From Clostridia bacterium (lineage in GTDB: Bacteria; Bacillota_A; Clostridia; Oscillospirales; CAG-272): a stretch of DNA of 21,608 nt. This document shows, one piece after another, positions 1 through 6,592 of this stretch (position 1 is its first letter; the number at the start of each line of letters is the position of its first letter). The stretch is taken from positions 1 through 21,608 of the forward strand of contig JAFUJS010000028.1 in the NCBI GenBank assembly GCA_017468115.1, in the 5' to 3' direction. Both the position numbers and the translations under genes were made by a program. The notes beneath the pieces were generated by a model. It saw only the letters and a program-made list of their open reading frames with translations, was not told the origin of the DNA and made no database searches.

Positions 1-1
1 C

Positions 2-619
2 ATTAATCCGTTCCGTTATCGTGGCTATTACCAAGATGAGGAGACAGGCTTCTACTATCTCAATAGTCGTTACTACGACCCACAGGTTAAACGCTTTCTT
101 AATGCCGATGACCCATCATACCTGGGTGCAAATGGCGATTTGCAAGCATATAACCTGTACGCTTATTGTTCGAATAATCCAGTTATGGGATATGACCCAT
201 TGGGAAGGTGGACAATTTCATTTGCACTTTCTTTTTCGATAACATTTTTTGATGTTTTTGGAATATCTATTTCGGCATTTGTTACTTTGGATGAAGAAGG
301 CAATGTTGCGTTACAGACTTCTTATGCAGATATAACGCAAAATGGTGGTGTTGGCTTGCCTGCAGTAAATTTTTCAAGTAACATATTTGTCACTAAAGAA
401 AAAAACTATCGCAAATTAGAAGGACAAGGAATAAGCATAAGTGGTGGATACGAAAATTTTGGTGGAGAATTGTTATTTTCTACGGATGAATCATTTAGCG
501 GAATAGGTTTTACACTTTTTAACTTTTTTGGCGATTCGTTGTTTGATGTCAATTTCAATGTATTGCTAACTAATACAAGAACTTCATTGGTGCTTGCGGA
601 GGGATGGAAATGGAAATAA
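2..619 (+). CDS. RHS/YD-repeat protein, C-terminal part with variable tip domain (5' end outside window)
   Basis: The reading frame is open from the window edge, so this is only the C-terminal ~205 residues of a larger protein. The first ~70 residues are a textbook RHS core end: RYRGYYQDEETGFYYLNSRY, then YDPQVKRFLNADD, then YAYCSNNPVMGYDPLGR. RHS proteins form a beta-barrel cage that holds a variable C-terminal domain released at or near this DPxGR boundary; many such tips are toxins used against neighbouring cells. The tip here is ~137 residues, starts with a hydrophobic Phe-rich stretch and continues as Gly-, Ser- and Phe-rich strands (GQGISISGGYENFGGELLF). It has no Cys or His and no nuclease motif I recognise. 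The next gene overlaps its end, as expected for a toxin/immunity pair. The RHS identity is firm; toxic activity is inference. The codons are more AT-rich than in the metabolic genes downstream, consistent with horizontal acquisition. Confidence 0.88.
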   Translation: MNPFRYRGYYQDEETGFYYLNSRYYDPQVKRFLNADDPSYLGANGDLQAYNLYAYCSNNPVMGYDPLGRWTISFALSFSITFFDVFGISISAFVTLDEEGNVALQTSYADITQNGGVGLPAVNFSSNIFVTKEKNYRKLEGQGISISGGYENFGGELLFSTDESFSGIGFTLFNFFGDSLFDVNFNVLLTNTRTSLVLAEGWKWK

Positions 620-1217
620 AAAAGATATTCGCATATCCACAATTGATGTATGGTTACATTTGCTCATGGTTGACCATAATTGTTTTCGCTGTAATCGGCA
701 TGGTTTGCTTTAACGCTACTGACGAGTGGCTGGTGATTTTTCCTGTATTTGTTGTAATAGCCATGACGCTATTTACCATTTTCAATTTTTTTAGTTTTTC
801 AAAAATGATGAAACGATTGAGATTAAGTTCGGTTGGAATAAAATACAACAGAGGAAAACAAGAAATCGTATGGAGAGAAATTACTAAAATAGAAAAAGAA
901 AGCGTTGTCATAAGTGCTCTGTCTAAGATTCCATATAACAGCCTGGAAAAGAAAATAAAAAAATTGGCACCGGCTCAATCGAAATACGCCCATATGTTCA
1001 CATTTACGATAAGTGTGGCAAGCATATTTGGTTTTCTATGACCGATAAAAATATGAAAACGCTGATTGATTTTGCTCAGAGTCAAAACGACTTGATTGAC
1101 GATTTGATAGAATATTACACTGAGAAAAAGGAAAACGGAGAGCTTCCACCCCATTGGGAAGAAGTTGGTTTGTTCAAAAAGAAACTTGTGGAGACAGGGG
1201 ACGATGGCGTGTCTTGA
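610..1217 (+). pseudogene. Membrane protein with PH-like domain, candidate RHS immunity gene, frameshifted at an A7 run
   Basis: A GGAGGG site (598-603) lies 6 bases before the ATG at 610, so 610 is preferred to the ATG at 604. The gene overlaps the RHS stop by 10 bases. The N-terminus carries two membrane segments (about residues 14-35 and 42-65), followed by a segment resembling bacterial PH-like domains (IKYNRGKQEIVWREITKIE). The starting frame closes at 1039-1041 with an unconvincing tail. The -1 frame is open from 939 and continues with plausible protein (KIGTGSIEIRPYV, YDKCGKHIWFSMTDKNMKTL, LPPHWEEVGLFKKK) to the TGA at 1215-1217. The switch fits the run of seven A at 957-963, as if one base were lost. 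The restored product would be ~200 residues. The context suggests immunity to the RHS tip, but no family was recognised. The last residues (VETGDDGVS) are encoded by the GAGACAGGGG repeat. Confidence 0.6.
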
Positions 1218-1279
1218 CAATGGAGACAGGGGCAACAAGTAGAGACAGGGGACGAGACAGGGGACGGTTCCTTGTCTCC
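1191..1279. repeat. REP-like GAGACAGGGG repeat cluster with inverted partner
   Basis: GAGACAGGGG occurs four times (1191-1200, 1223-1232, 1242-1251, 1254-1263), mostly followed by AC. The last copy continues into GGTTCCTTGTCTCC, whose end pairs back with GAGACAGGG through one G-T wobble to form a hairpin (1254-1279). Palindromes built from GAGACA...GGGGACGGTTC...TGTCTC are a recurring intergenic repeat in Clostridia and resemble REP elements mobilised by RAYT (Y1 transposase) proteins; that assignment comes from memory of the motif. No transposase gene is present here. Confidence 0.6.
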
Positions 1280-1317
1280 TGACCCTTCAGATTCTTAAAA
1301 TTTTTATATTCACAAGC

Positions 1318-1347
1318 AAAAAGTGCGACCCTGTGTCGCACTTTTTT
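1318..1347 (-). terminator. Intrinsic terminator after the GH2 gene (can work in both directions)
   Basis: A 12-bp stem (AAAAAGTGCGAC, 1318-1329, with GTCGCACTTTTT from 1335) closes a 5-base loop and has T on one side and A on the other. It begins 1 base past the GH2 stop on the minus strand. Read on the plus strand it would also stop transcripts coming from the RHS locus. Confidence 0.85.
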
Positions 1348-1348
1348 G

Positions 1349-3022
1349 TTATATCTTTAATTTTTCGGCTATTTCAATAAGTCTTTCCTTGCTTAGCTTG
1401 CAGACTCTTCTGTCGTAGGTCAAAATTCCGTTTGTTTCGTCCTCTACGTCGGAAAGCTGGGTGTAGATTGCGCCGCAAAGCCCTTCCTTTATAAGAGGAA
1501 TTATTTCCTTTTCGTAAAGCTCTACAAATGCATCCTCGAGCTTGTCTCGCTCCTTAAAGAAGCGATAGCCGTAGGTGTCCTTTACGTTTGCCACGTGGTT
1601 TTCTTCCTTGTAGGAATAGCCGCCAAACTCGGAAAGAACAACGGGCTTATCATACTTGCCCTTTAGCTTAACAGGCTTAAAGTACACGTGCAGGCTTTCT
1701 ACCTGTGTTTTGTGTCTGCCAAACCAGCCGGAATTTGTGTCAACAAATCTGGAGGTGTCCTGCTCTAAAAGAGTATCATACATTTTGTCGCTTTCAAACT
1801 GACCCCAGCCCTCATTAAAAATTGTCCAATAGCAAATAGAGGGGTGGTTATATAGCTGTGTAACAGTCCTTTTCATAAAGTGCTTAAAATACTTTTTCTG
1901 GCTTTCGGTCCTTTTAACCTCGGGCAGATTTTTAAGCCCTATGGTAGGCAGGGCAGTATCGTGGAAAAAGCTGTATTTTCCGTTGTTTACCATGTCCTGA
2001 AAAACTATCATGCCCTGTCTGTCGCACTCATAGTAGAACCACTCAGGCTCAATTTTTATATGCTTCCTTAGGGTGTTAAAGCCAAGCTCCTTCATTTTCG
2101 CCACATCCTGCCTGTATAGGTCAGGGGTGGCAGGAGTATAAATTCCATCGCTGAAGTAGCCCTGGTCCAAAACACCGTGGAAGAAGTATGGCTTATCATT
2201 CAAGCAAAGTCTTTGTATACCGTCTACCTCTTTTACAGTAAGTGTCCTTAGGGCAAAATAGGATTCAATCTTGTCCTGTCCGCACTCTAGGATAAAGTGG
2301 TAAAGATAAGGGCTTTCAGGCGACCATAGCTTAGGATTTTCAATGTCAATGTGGCATTTGCCGCTTTCTACCGGATAAGTCCTGCCATTTTCCAAAAGAG
2401 TGAGCGTACCGCACTCGACGCCTCTTACCAAAATGTCGCAAAAGTCCAGCCCTGTGTCGATAAATAGCCCGTTCATATACTTACTTGGCACGCTTTCAAG
2501 CCAAACGCTTTGCCAAATCCCCGAAACAGGGGTGTACCACATGCCGCCACGCTTAAAGCATTGCTTTCCATAGGGCATAGCCTGTCCCCTTTGGCTGTCA
2601 ACCACCTTAAGGGTAAGCTGGTTTTCTCCCTCTTTAAGATAGTCTGTAATATCAAAGGAAAAGCTATAATAGCCACCTACATTAAAGCCGACCATTTTGC
2701 CGTTTACATACAGGTCGCAGCTTCCGTCAACGGCGCCAAAATTTATTATAACCCTGTCCCTCTTAAAGCCATCGGGAAGAGTAAAGCTTTTTTGATAGGT
2801 AAGGGGTGTGCCGTCAGGGAAAACCCTGTTTACCCCCGACAAAATGCTTTCGGGTGGGTATGGCACCAAAATCTCTCTTTCCTCGCCACAGGCGCAAAGC
2901 GTCCACCTGCCGTTTAAGGAAAGGAAGGAGTCTCTTTTTAGCTGTGGACGGGGGTAAAGGTCGTACTCGTTACCCTTGATACTTTCCCCTTGGGTGGTTA
3001 GTAAATGCTTAATTTCCTTCAT
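1349..3022 (-). CDS. Glycoside hydrolase family 2 protein (beta-glycosidase)
   Basis: 557 residues. An N-terminal jelly-roll sugar-binding domain (about 20-180; WRWTL-type start as LNGRWTL, later GGMWYTPVSGIWQSVWLE) is followed by an Ig-like domain (~185-265) and a TIM barrel (from ~270; FFHGVLDQGY, LGFNTLRKHIKIEPEWFYY). The GH2 acid/base is E404 in YWTIFNEGWGQF and the nucleophile is E465 in VVLSEFGGYS. Beta-glucuronidases carry an Asn-x-Lys motif near GIFTRDRKPK; the matching place here reads SDVEDETNGILTYDRRV, without it, so glucuronide specificity is unlikely. A beta-galactoside, mannoside or related substrate is possible. No signal peptide is seen, so it should be cytoplasmic. Its start overlaps the end of the MFS gene by 14 bases and has a GAGGAAGAG site; the transporter probably imports its substrate. 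Confidence 0.9.
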   Translation of the reverse strand: MKEIKHLLTTQGESIKGNEYDLYPRPQLKRDSFLSLNGRWTLCACGEEREILVPYPPESILSGVNRVFPDGTPLTYQKSFTLPDGFKRDRVIINFGAVDGSCDLYVNGKMVGFNVGGYYSFSFDITDYLKEGENQLTLKVVDSQRGQAMPYGKQCFKRGGMWYTPVSGIWQSVWLESVPSKYMNGLFIDTGLDFCDILVRGVECGTLTLLENGRTYPVESGKCHIDIENPKLWSPESPYLYHFILECGQDKIESYFALRTLTVKEVDGIQRLCLNDKPYFFHGVLDQGYFSDGIYTPATPDLYRQDVAKMKELGFNTLRKHIKIEPEWFYYECDRQGMIVFQDMVNNGKYSFFHDTALPTIGLKNLPEVKRTESQKKYFKHFMKRTVTQLYNHPSICYWTIFNEGWGQFESDKMYDTLLEQDTSRFVDTNSGWFGRHKTQVESLHVYFKPVKLKGKYDKPVVLSEFGGYSYKEENHVANVKDTYGYRFFKERDKLEDAFVELYEKEIIPLIKEGLCGAIYTQLSDVEDETNGILTYDRRVCKLSKERLIEIAEKLKI

Positions 3023-4376
3023 TGAAGCTCTTCCTCTTTTCTAAATAATCAACAAAGAAGATAGTACCAACAAGCAAAAAGGCAAGCACCAGCGCCACAA
3101 CAAGAGCGCCCAGGAAAATGTTTTCGTTTGGAATAAAGCGGACAACACCGTCCGTGTCGGTAAATTCCTTAGCACCTGTAAGCACGGCAGAGCCGATAAT
3201 AGGACCAACAATGCCGGGTATTAGCACCTGACCCACAATTCTAAGTCCTTGGAACATACCTGCCTTGTTTTCGGGTGTGTTATCACGTATAACTGCGCCA
3301 AAGACAGCATTACCGGAAAGATAGCCGCACATCATAAGGAGTGAGCCGATAAAGATAAGAGCAGTAATACCGCTGTTAAAGAACAAAAGAACGTAGCCCA
3401 CCGAAAGCAAGCCAAGGCTTGGAATAATTGACTTGTTAAAGTGGAGCTTGTCGTAAATTCTGCCCCAAATTACGGTAAACACCGCCGCCAAAATAATGGC
3501 AGGCACCATAACAAGCACATAGCCGTCCCCAAGAGGGGTTGCCTTTTGGTAATAGATAATCAGATAAGGCATAAATACCTGTATGGAAATGCCGAAAACT
3601 GTAAAGAGAAGCAGGTAAATATAAAGCTTAGGATTTGCTTTTACAACAGATGGCTTAAAGCCGTAAATAATGTTCTTAAAGTAGTTTTGATTGTCCTCGG
3701 TTGATTGCTTAGGCTCCTTAATCAGGAAAAAGCCCACAATACCGATAACTATAACGATAGCGCCAATAACCGCAAAGATTATGGACCAATAGGTGTCTGT
3801 GGAAATAATGCCCTCTGCGCTTGGTGTCTTTTCGTGCTTTGGCAAAAGCATAGCGCCGCCAAACACAACCAAAATAGCCATAAGCGGCATCATTGCATTA
3901 ATGCCCTCTGCCATACCGCGGTTTTCTGCTGTGGTAGAGTCGGTAAGCCAAGCGTTAAAGCAGGCATCGTTTGCAGAGGAGCCGAAGAAGGTCATTATAC
4001 AGTCAAGCACAATAGTAATTGTGATGCAAAGCGCAGAAACAGAAGTAACTGTCGGGAAAATAGCGCCGATAATGTTTTCTCTTACCAGCATAAATGCAAG
4101 TATAGACACACCCCACAAAATATAGCCCACGCAGATAAACACCTTGCGCTTGCCCAGCTTGTCGGAAAGGGCGCCTATGAGAATTGTGGTAAGTGTGGCA
4201 ACCACGCTGGATGCGGCAACCATAGCCATGATGCTGTCAGCCGACGCACCGAACATTTCATAAATGAATACATTAAAATACATATTTTCAACAACCCAGG
4301 CAATTTGCCCAACAAGGCTGAAGATTATAAGAGTAGCAAGAAGCTTGCCACCCATTTTAGTCCTTTTCTTTTCCAT
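3009..4376 (-). CDS. MFS sugar transporter (GPH-like symporter family)
   Basis: 455 residues with about 12 hydrophobic segments. The start is the ATG at 4374-4376 (MEKKRTKMGGKLL), which has an AAAGGA site 7 bases upstream; a longer reading to 4421 would add residues over the promoter. The loop between helices 2 and 3 carries the MFS signature GALSDKLGKRKVF. The length and overall pattern match transporters of the glycoside-pentoside-hexuronide type that import oligosaccharides or glycosides with a cation. The gene overlaps the downstream GH2 gene by 14 bases, so the pair should be translated together: uptake of an intact glycoside followed by cytoplasmic hydrolysis. The substrate cannot be read from sequence. 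The transporter class is firm; the GPH subfamily is likely. Confidence 0.85.
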   Translation of the reverse strand: MEKKRTKMGGKLLATLIIFSLVGQIAWVVENMYFNVFIYEMFGASADSIMAMVAASSVVATLTTILIGALSDKLGKRKVFICVGYILWGVSILAFMLVRENIIGAIFPTVTSVSALCITITIVLDCIMTFFGSSANDACFNAWLTDSTTAENRGMAEGINAMMPLMAILVVFGGAMLLPKHEKTPSAEGIISTDTYWSIIFAVIGAIVIVIGIVGFFLIKEPKQSTEDNQNYFKNIIYGFKPSVVKANPKLYIYLLLFTVFGISIQVFMPYLIIYYQKATPLGDGYVLVMVPAIILAAVFTVIWGRIYDKLHFNKSIIPSLGLLSVGYVLLFFNSGITALIFIGSLLMMCGYLSGNAVFGAVIRDNTPENKAGMFQGLRIVGQVLIPGIVGPIIGSAVLTGAKEFTDTDGVVRFIPNENIFLGALVVALVLAFLLVGTIFFVDYLEKRKSFNEGN

Positions 4377-4408
4377 AAAGTAGTCCTTTCGGGAGTTTTT
4401 ACAAGTAT

Positions 4409-4437
4409 AGTATAACACCAATTGCCCAAATTTACAA
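4409..4437 (-). promoter_or_regulatory. Sigma-A-type promoter of the MFS-GH2 operon
   Basis: On the minus strand, TTGTAA (4432-4437) is followed after exactly 17 bases by TATACT (4409-4414). The MFS start codon is about 32 bases downstream of the -10. No clear operator is visible around it. Confidence 0.7.
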
Positions 4438-4440
4438 CAT

Positions 4441-4470
4441 AAAAAAAGGGGACAGAGCTGTCCCCTTTTT
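4441..4470 (-). terminator. Terminator of the YitT gene
   Basis: AAAAAGGGGACAG (4443-4455) pairs perfectly with CTGTCCCCTTTTT (4458-4470), with A- and T-runs on both sides. It directly follows the YitT stop codon on the minus strand and separates that unit from the MFS promoter. Confidence 0.85.
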
Positions 4471-4471
4471 C

Positions 4472-5608
4472 TTATACAATTCTAAAGCCCTTGCCGAGAA
4501 TGTCGGTGGAGTTTGTAATAATAGTAAACGCCTGCGGGTCGTTTTGTCGAAGATGCTTTTTAAGTGTCGCAGCCTGCTGACGGCTGAGCACGGTAATAAT
4601 CATCTTCTTGTCGTCGTGTGTAAAGGAGCCACGGCACACAGAAACGGTAGCGCCCCTGTGCAGATGATTGTTGATAAAGGCGCAAAGCTCCTCGTCCTTA
4701 TCTGTAACCACAATAAAGCACTTATTCAGGTTGATGCCGTCGATTACCGTATCAACAATGAAGGACTTGATAACAAGGCCGCAAAGCGAGAACAGAGCAA
4801 TCTTAACACCGAAGGCAAAGCCACCCATAACCGCCAGCACCACGTCAGTAATAAGAAGGGCGGTGCCAATGTTTACATTTGTAAATTTCTTAAGAATCAT
4901 AGCGATAACGTCAGTGCCGCCGGAGCTTGCGTTTTGGCTGAACAAAATCGCACTACCGATAGCAATGCCGCCGATTGTGAAAAGAAGCTCCAAAAACGGC
5001 TCGCCACCCTCTCCCATATTTGAGGTTAGGGTCCAAAGTCCCTCGTTAAACGCATGGTCGTAGGCAGGGGTACCCTCAATGGCTGTCTGCTGTGCCGCAT
5101 ACTGACCTGTAATTCTTTCAAGAAGCTGTACCTTTTCCCAAACGAGAGAGGCAACAGACAAAAGAATGGTGGAGTAAATGGTTTTAATAGCAAACTGCTT
5201 ACCGAAAATGATAAGAGCAACAATAAGAAGCACCACGTTGGCAATAGCCATAAACTGGGACTCTGAAAAGTTAGGGAAATAGTGGGAAAGCACAACCGAA
5301 AGGGACGAAACGCCGCCAACGGTAAAGTGGTTAGGGAACTTGAAGAAGTACACACCCGCCGCCACAAAAAGCGTACCCACGGTAATAATTATGTAGGACC
5401 AAATTGTTTTGAGAATCTTGCCGCCAATTGTTTTTGGCTCGTTATTAGGGTCGGAAAGCTCCTTGATAGGCTTCAATACCTTTTCGTAAAGCTTACCCTT
5501 TCTTTGTACCCTTGAAATAGAGGAAATTACCTTTTGCGGGTCGTCAACCTTCACGGTTTCGGGCTTATTTAGGTCAATTTCATTTTCAATATTTTGATTT
5601 TCTTCCAC
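4472..5608 (-). CDS. YitT family membrane protein (DUF161 plus DUF2179)
   Basis: 378 residues starting at a GTG (5606-5608) with AAGGAG (5617-5622) 8 bases upstream. A polar, Asn/Glu/Lys-rich cytoplasmic tail of ~65 residues, longer than in typical YitT proteins, precedes the membrane domain. The domain shows the YitT pattern AAGVYFFKFPNHFTVGGVSS and, later, NASSGGTDVIAMILKKFTNV. A loop of about 40 residues (around RITGQYAAQQTAIEGTPAYD) separates helices. The C-terminal DUF2179 domain covers about residues 300-375 (CRGSFTHDDKKMIITVLSR, ending NSTDILGKGFRIV). The role of YitT proteins is not settled; a small-molecule transport or sensing function is only suspected. It is transcribed alone from its own strong promoter. 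Confidence 0.9.
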   Translation of the reverse strand: MEENQNIENEIDLNKPETVKVDDPQKVISSISRVQRKGKLYEKVLKPIKELSDPNNEPKTIGGKILKTIWSYIIITVGTLFVAAGVYFFKFPNHFTVGGVSSLSVVLSHYFPNFSESQFMAIANVVLLIVALIIFGKQFAIKTIYSTILLSVASLVWEKVQLLERITGQYAAQQTAIEGTPAYDHAFNEGLWTLTSNMGEGGEPFLELLFTIGGIAIGSAILFSQNASSGGTDVIAMILKKFTNVNIGTALLITDVVLAVMGGFAFGVKIALFSLCGLVIKSFIVDTVIDGINLNKCFIVVTDKDEELCAFINNHLHRGATVSVCRGSFTHDDKKMIITVLSRQQAATLKKHLRQNDPQAFTIITNSTDILGKGFRIV

Positions 5609-5649
5609 GACGAAAGCTCCTTGAAGAGAAAATTTTTTATTCCATCTAG

Positions 5650-5678
5650 ATTATAATATGGTAAAGTAGTTTTGTCAA
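5650..5678 (-). promoter_or_regulatory. Consensus sigma-A promoter of the YitT gene
   Basis: On the minus strand, TTGACA (5673-5678), a 17-base spacer and TATAAT (5650-5655) match the housekeeping consensus at all 12 positions. The GTG start lies about 41 bases downstream of the -10. Confidence 0.9.
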
Positions 5679-5713
5679 CATCAAAAGAGAATACTTTAGC
5701 GTGTTAATAGAAA

Positions 5714-5736
5714 GTGGCTCTCAAACCGAGAGCCAC
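5714..5736 (-). terminator. Terminator hairpin after the aquaporin gene
   Basis: GTGGCTCTC (5714-5722) and GAGAGCCAC (5728-5736) form a perfect 9-bp stem with a 5-base loop, 8 bases beyond the aquaporin stop. The minus-strand tail (TTTCTATT) is only moderately T-rich, so termination may be leaky. Confidence 0.7.
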
Positions 5737-5743
5737 AGATTAT

Positions 5744-6430
5744 TTATTCAACCTTTTTCTTATCGAGCACCATATAAACCAAAGCCGCAATAGCTGCGCC
5801 TGCCAAAGGACCGATTATAAAGATCCAGATTTGGGAAAGAGCAGTAGCATCGCCGGCAATAGCCTGAACGATTGCAGGACCGATTGAACGGGCAGGGTTT
5901 ACAGATGTACCTGTTAGGTTTACACCGAGAAGGTGAACTAGGGTAAGTGCAAGACCTATAACCACGCCGGTTACGGACTTGTTTTCTGTTTTTGATGTAA
6001 CACCTAAAATTGCCATTACAAATACAAAGGTGAGAACAATTTCAGCCAAAAGTGCAACAAAGAGAGCACCTGTTTCGTTGTATTGGAGAACTAAAATTGC
6101 CTGCGCCGCATTGCAGCCAAGCACCTGGAAGTCGGTTGTGAAAAGACCAAGAACCACAGCACCTAGGGTCGCACCGAGAATTTGAGCTATAACGTAGCCT
6201 GCAAAATCTGTTGCGTTCATTTTCTTGGTAATGAGCATTGCAAGAGAAACGGCAGGGTTGATGTGGCAGCCGGAGATGTTACCGATGGAGTATGCCATAG
6301 CAACAATAACCAAGCCGAAGGCAAGGGATGTTGCAACAAGGTCAACCCCGGAAAGAACAGCAACGCCACAGCCGAACACAACAAGCACAAATGTACCGAT
6401 AAGCTCTGCAATATACGCCTTAAAATTCAT
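5744..6430 (-). CDS. Aquaporin (MIP family, water-type)
   Basis: 228 residues and about six membrane segments. The ATG at 6428-6430 is chosen because GAAAGGAG sits 8 bases upstream; six further in-frame codons upstream lack a site. Both pore half-helices are intact: NPA at 58-60 (GCHINPAVS) and at 178-180 (GTSVNPARS). The residue after the second NPAR is Ser, not the Asp of glycerol facilitators, and His166 in the fifth helix plus Arg181 match the narrow filter of AqpZ-type water channels. A glycerol-permeable variant cannot be excluded. It stands alone, divergent from the isocitrate dehydrogenase gene. A -10-like TATAAT lies at 6474-6479 (minus), but no good -35 is seen at the right distance. 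A cre-like site lies just downstream of that -10. Confidence 0.92.
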   Translation of the reverse strand: MNFKAYIAELIGTFVLVVFGCGVAVLSGVDLVATSLAFGLVIVAMAYSIGNISGCHINPAVSLAMLITKKMNATDFAGYVIAQILGATLGAVVLGLFTTDFQVLGCNAAQAILVLQYNETGALFVALLAEIVLTFVFVMAILGVTSKTENKSVTGVVIGLALTLVHLLGVNLTGTSVNPARSIGPAIVQAIAGDATALSQIWIFIIGPLAGAAIAALVYMVLDKKKVE

Positions 6431-6454
6431 GAAAAAATCTCCTTTCAATTTTTC

Positions 6455-6472
6455 GTAAGCTCACGCTTACAA
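6455..6472 (-). promoter_or_regulatory. cre-like operator / inverted repeat in the aquaporin leader
   Basis: GTAAGC (6455-6460) and GCTTAC (6465-6470) form an inverted repeat. Read on the minus strand, TTGTAAGCGTGAGCT (6458-6472) matches the CcpA cre consensus WTGNAANCGNWNNCW at all but one specified position. It lies between a -10-like TATAAT and the aquaporin ribosome binding site, where a bound repressor would block elongation. Confidence 0.4.
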
Positions 6473-6532
6473 GATTATATTACCACTAAATGGAAATTTA
6501 TTTAAGTAGGAATCAAAATTTTATACACCCTC

Positions 6533-6561
6533 TTGAAAAGTTAATCGGACTGGTATATAAT
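6533..6561 (+). promoter_or_regulatory. Sigma-A-type promoter of the isocitrate dehydrogenase gene
   Basis: TTGAAA (6533-6538), a 17-base spacer and TATAAT (6556-6561). The start codon at 6593 is about 31 bases past the -10, leaving a short leader with AGAGGA. Confidence 0.82.
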
Positions 6562-6592
6562 TAAAATATCTTTTTTGAAAAGAGGAACTGAA

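Noticed and set aside
1191..1279. CRISPR-like repeats
   Set aside because: The units are ~10 bases, irregularly spaced (12-32 bases start to start), one is inverted, and no cas gene or leader is present; a REP-like element fits better.
1349..3022. Naming the GH2 gene uidA/beta-glucuronidase
   Set aside because: The Asn-x-Lys motif specific to glucuronidases is missing and family GH2 holds several activities.
3705..4415. Plus-strand 236-codon frame opposite the MFS gene
   Set aside because: It is an antisense shadow of a well-supported transporter, with low-complexity His/Asn/Cys composition and no ribosome site.
5744..6430. Glycerol facilitator (glpF) call for the MIP protein
   Set aside because: The residue after the second NPAR is Ser instead of Asp, His166 is in the filter position, and no glycerol kinase or dehydrogenase gene is nearby.
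6474..6502. Full promoter for the aquaporin gene
   Set aside because: The -10-like TATAAT at 6474-6479 is good, but the 16-18 base spacing gives only AT-rich sequence with no TTG-type -35, and there is no extended -10.
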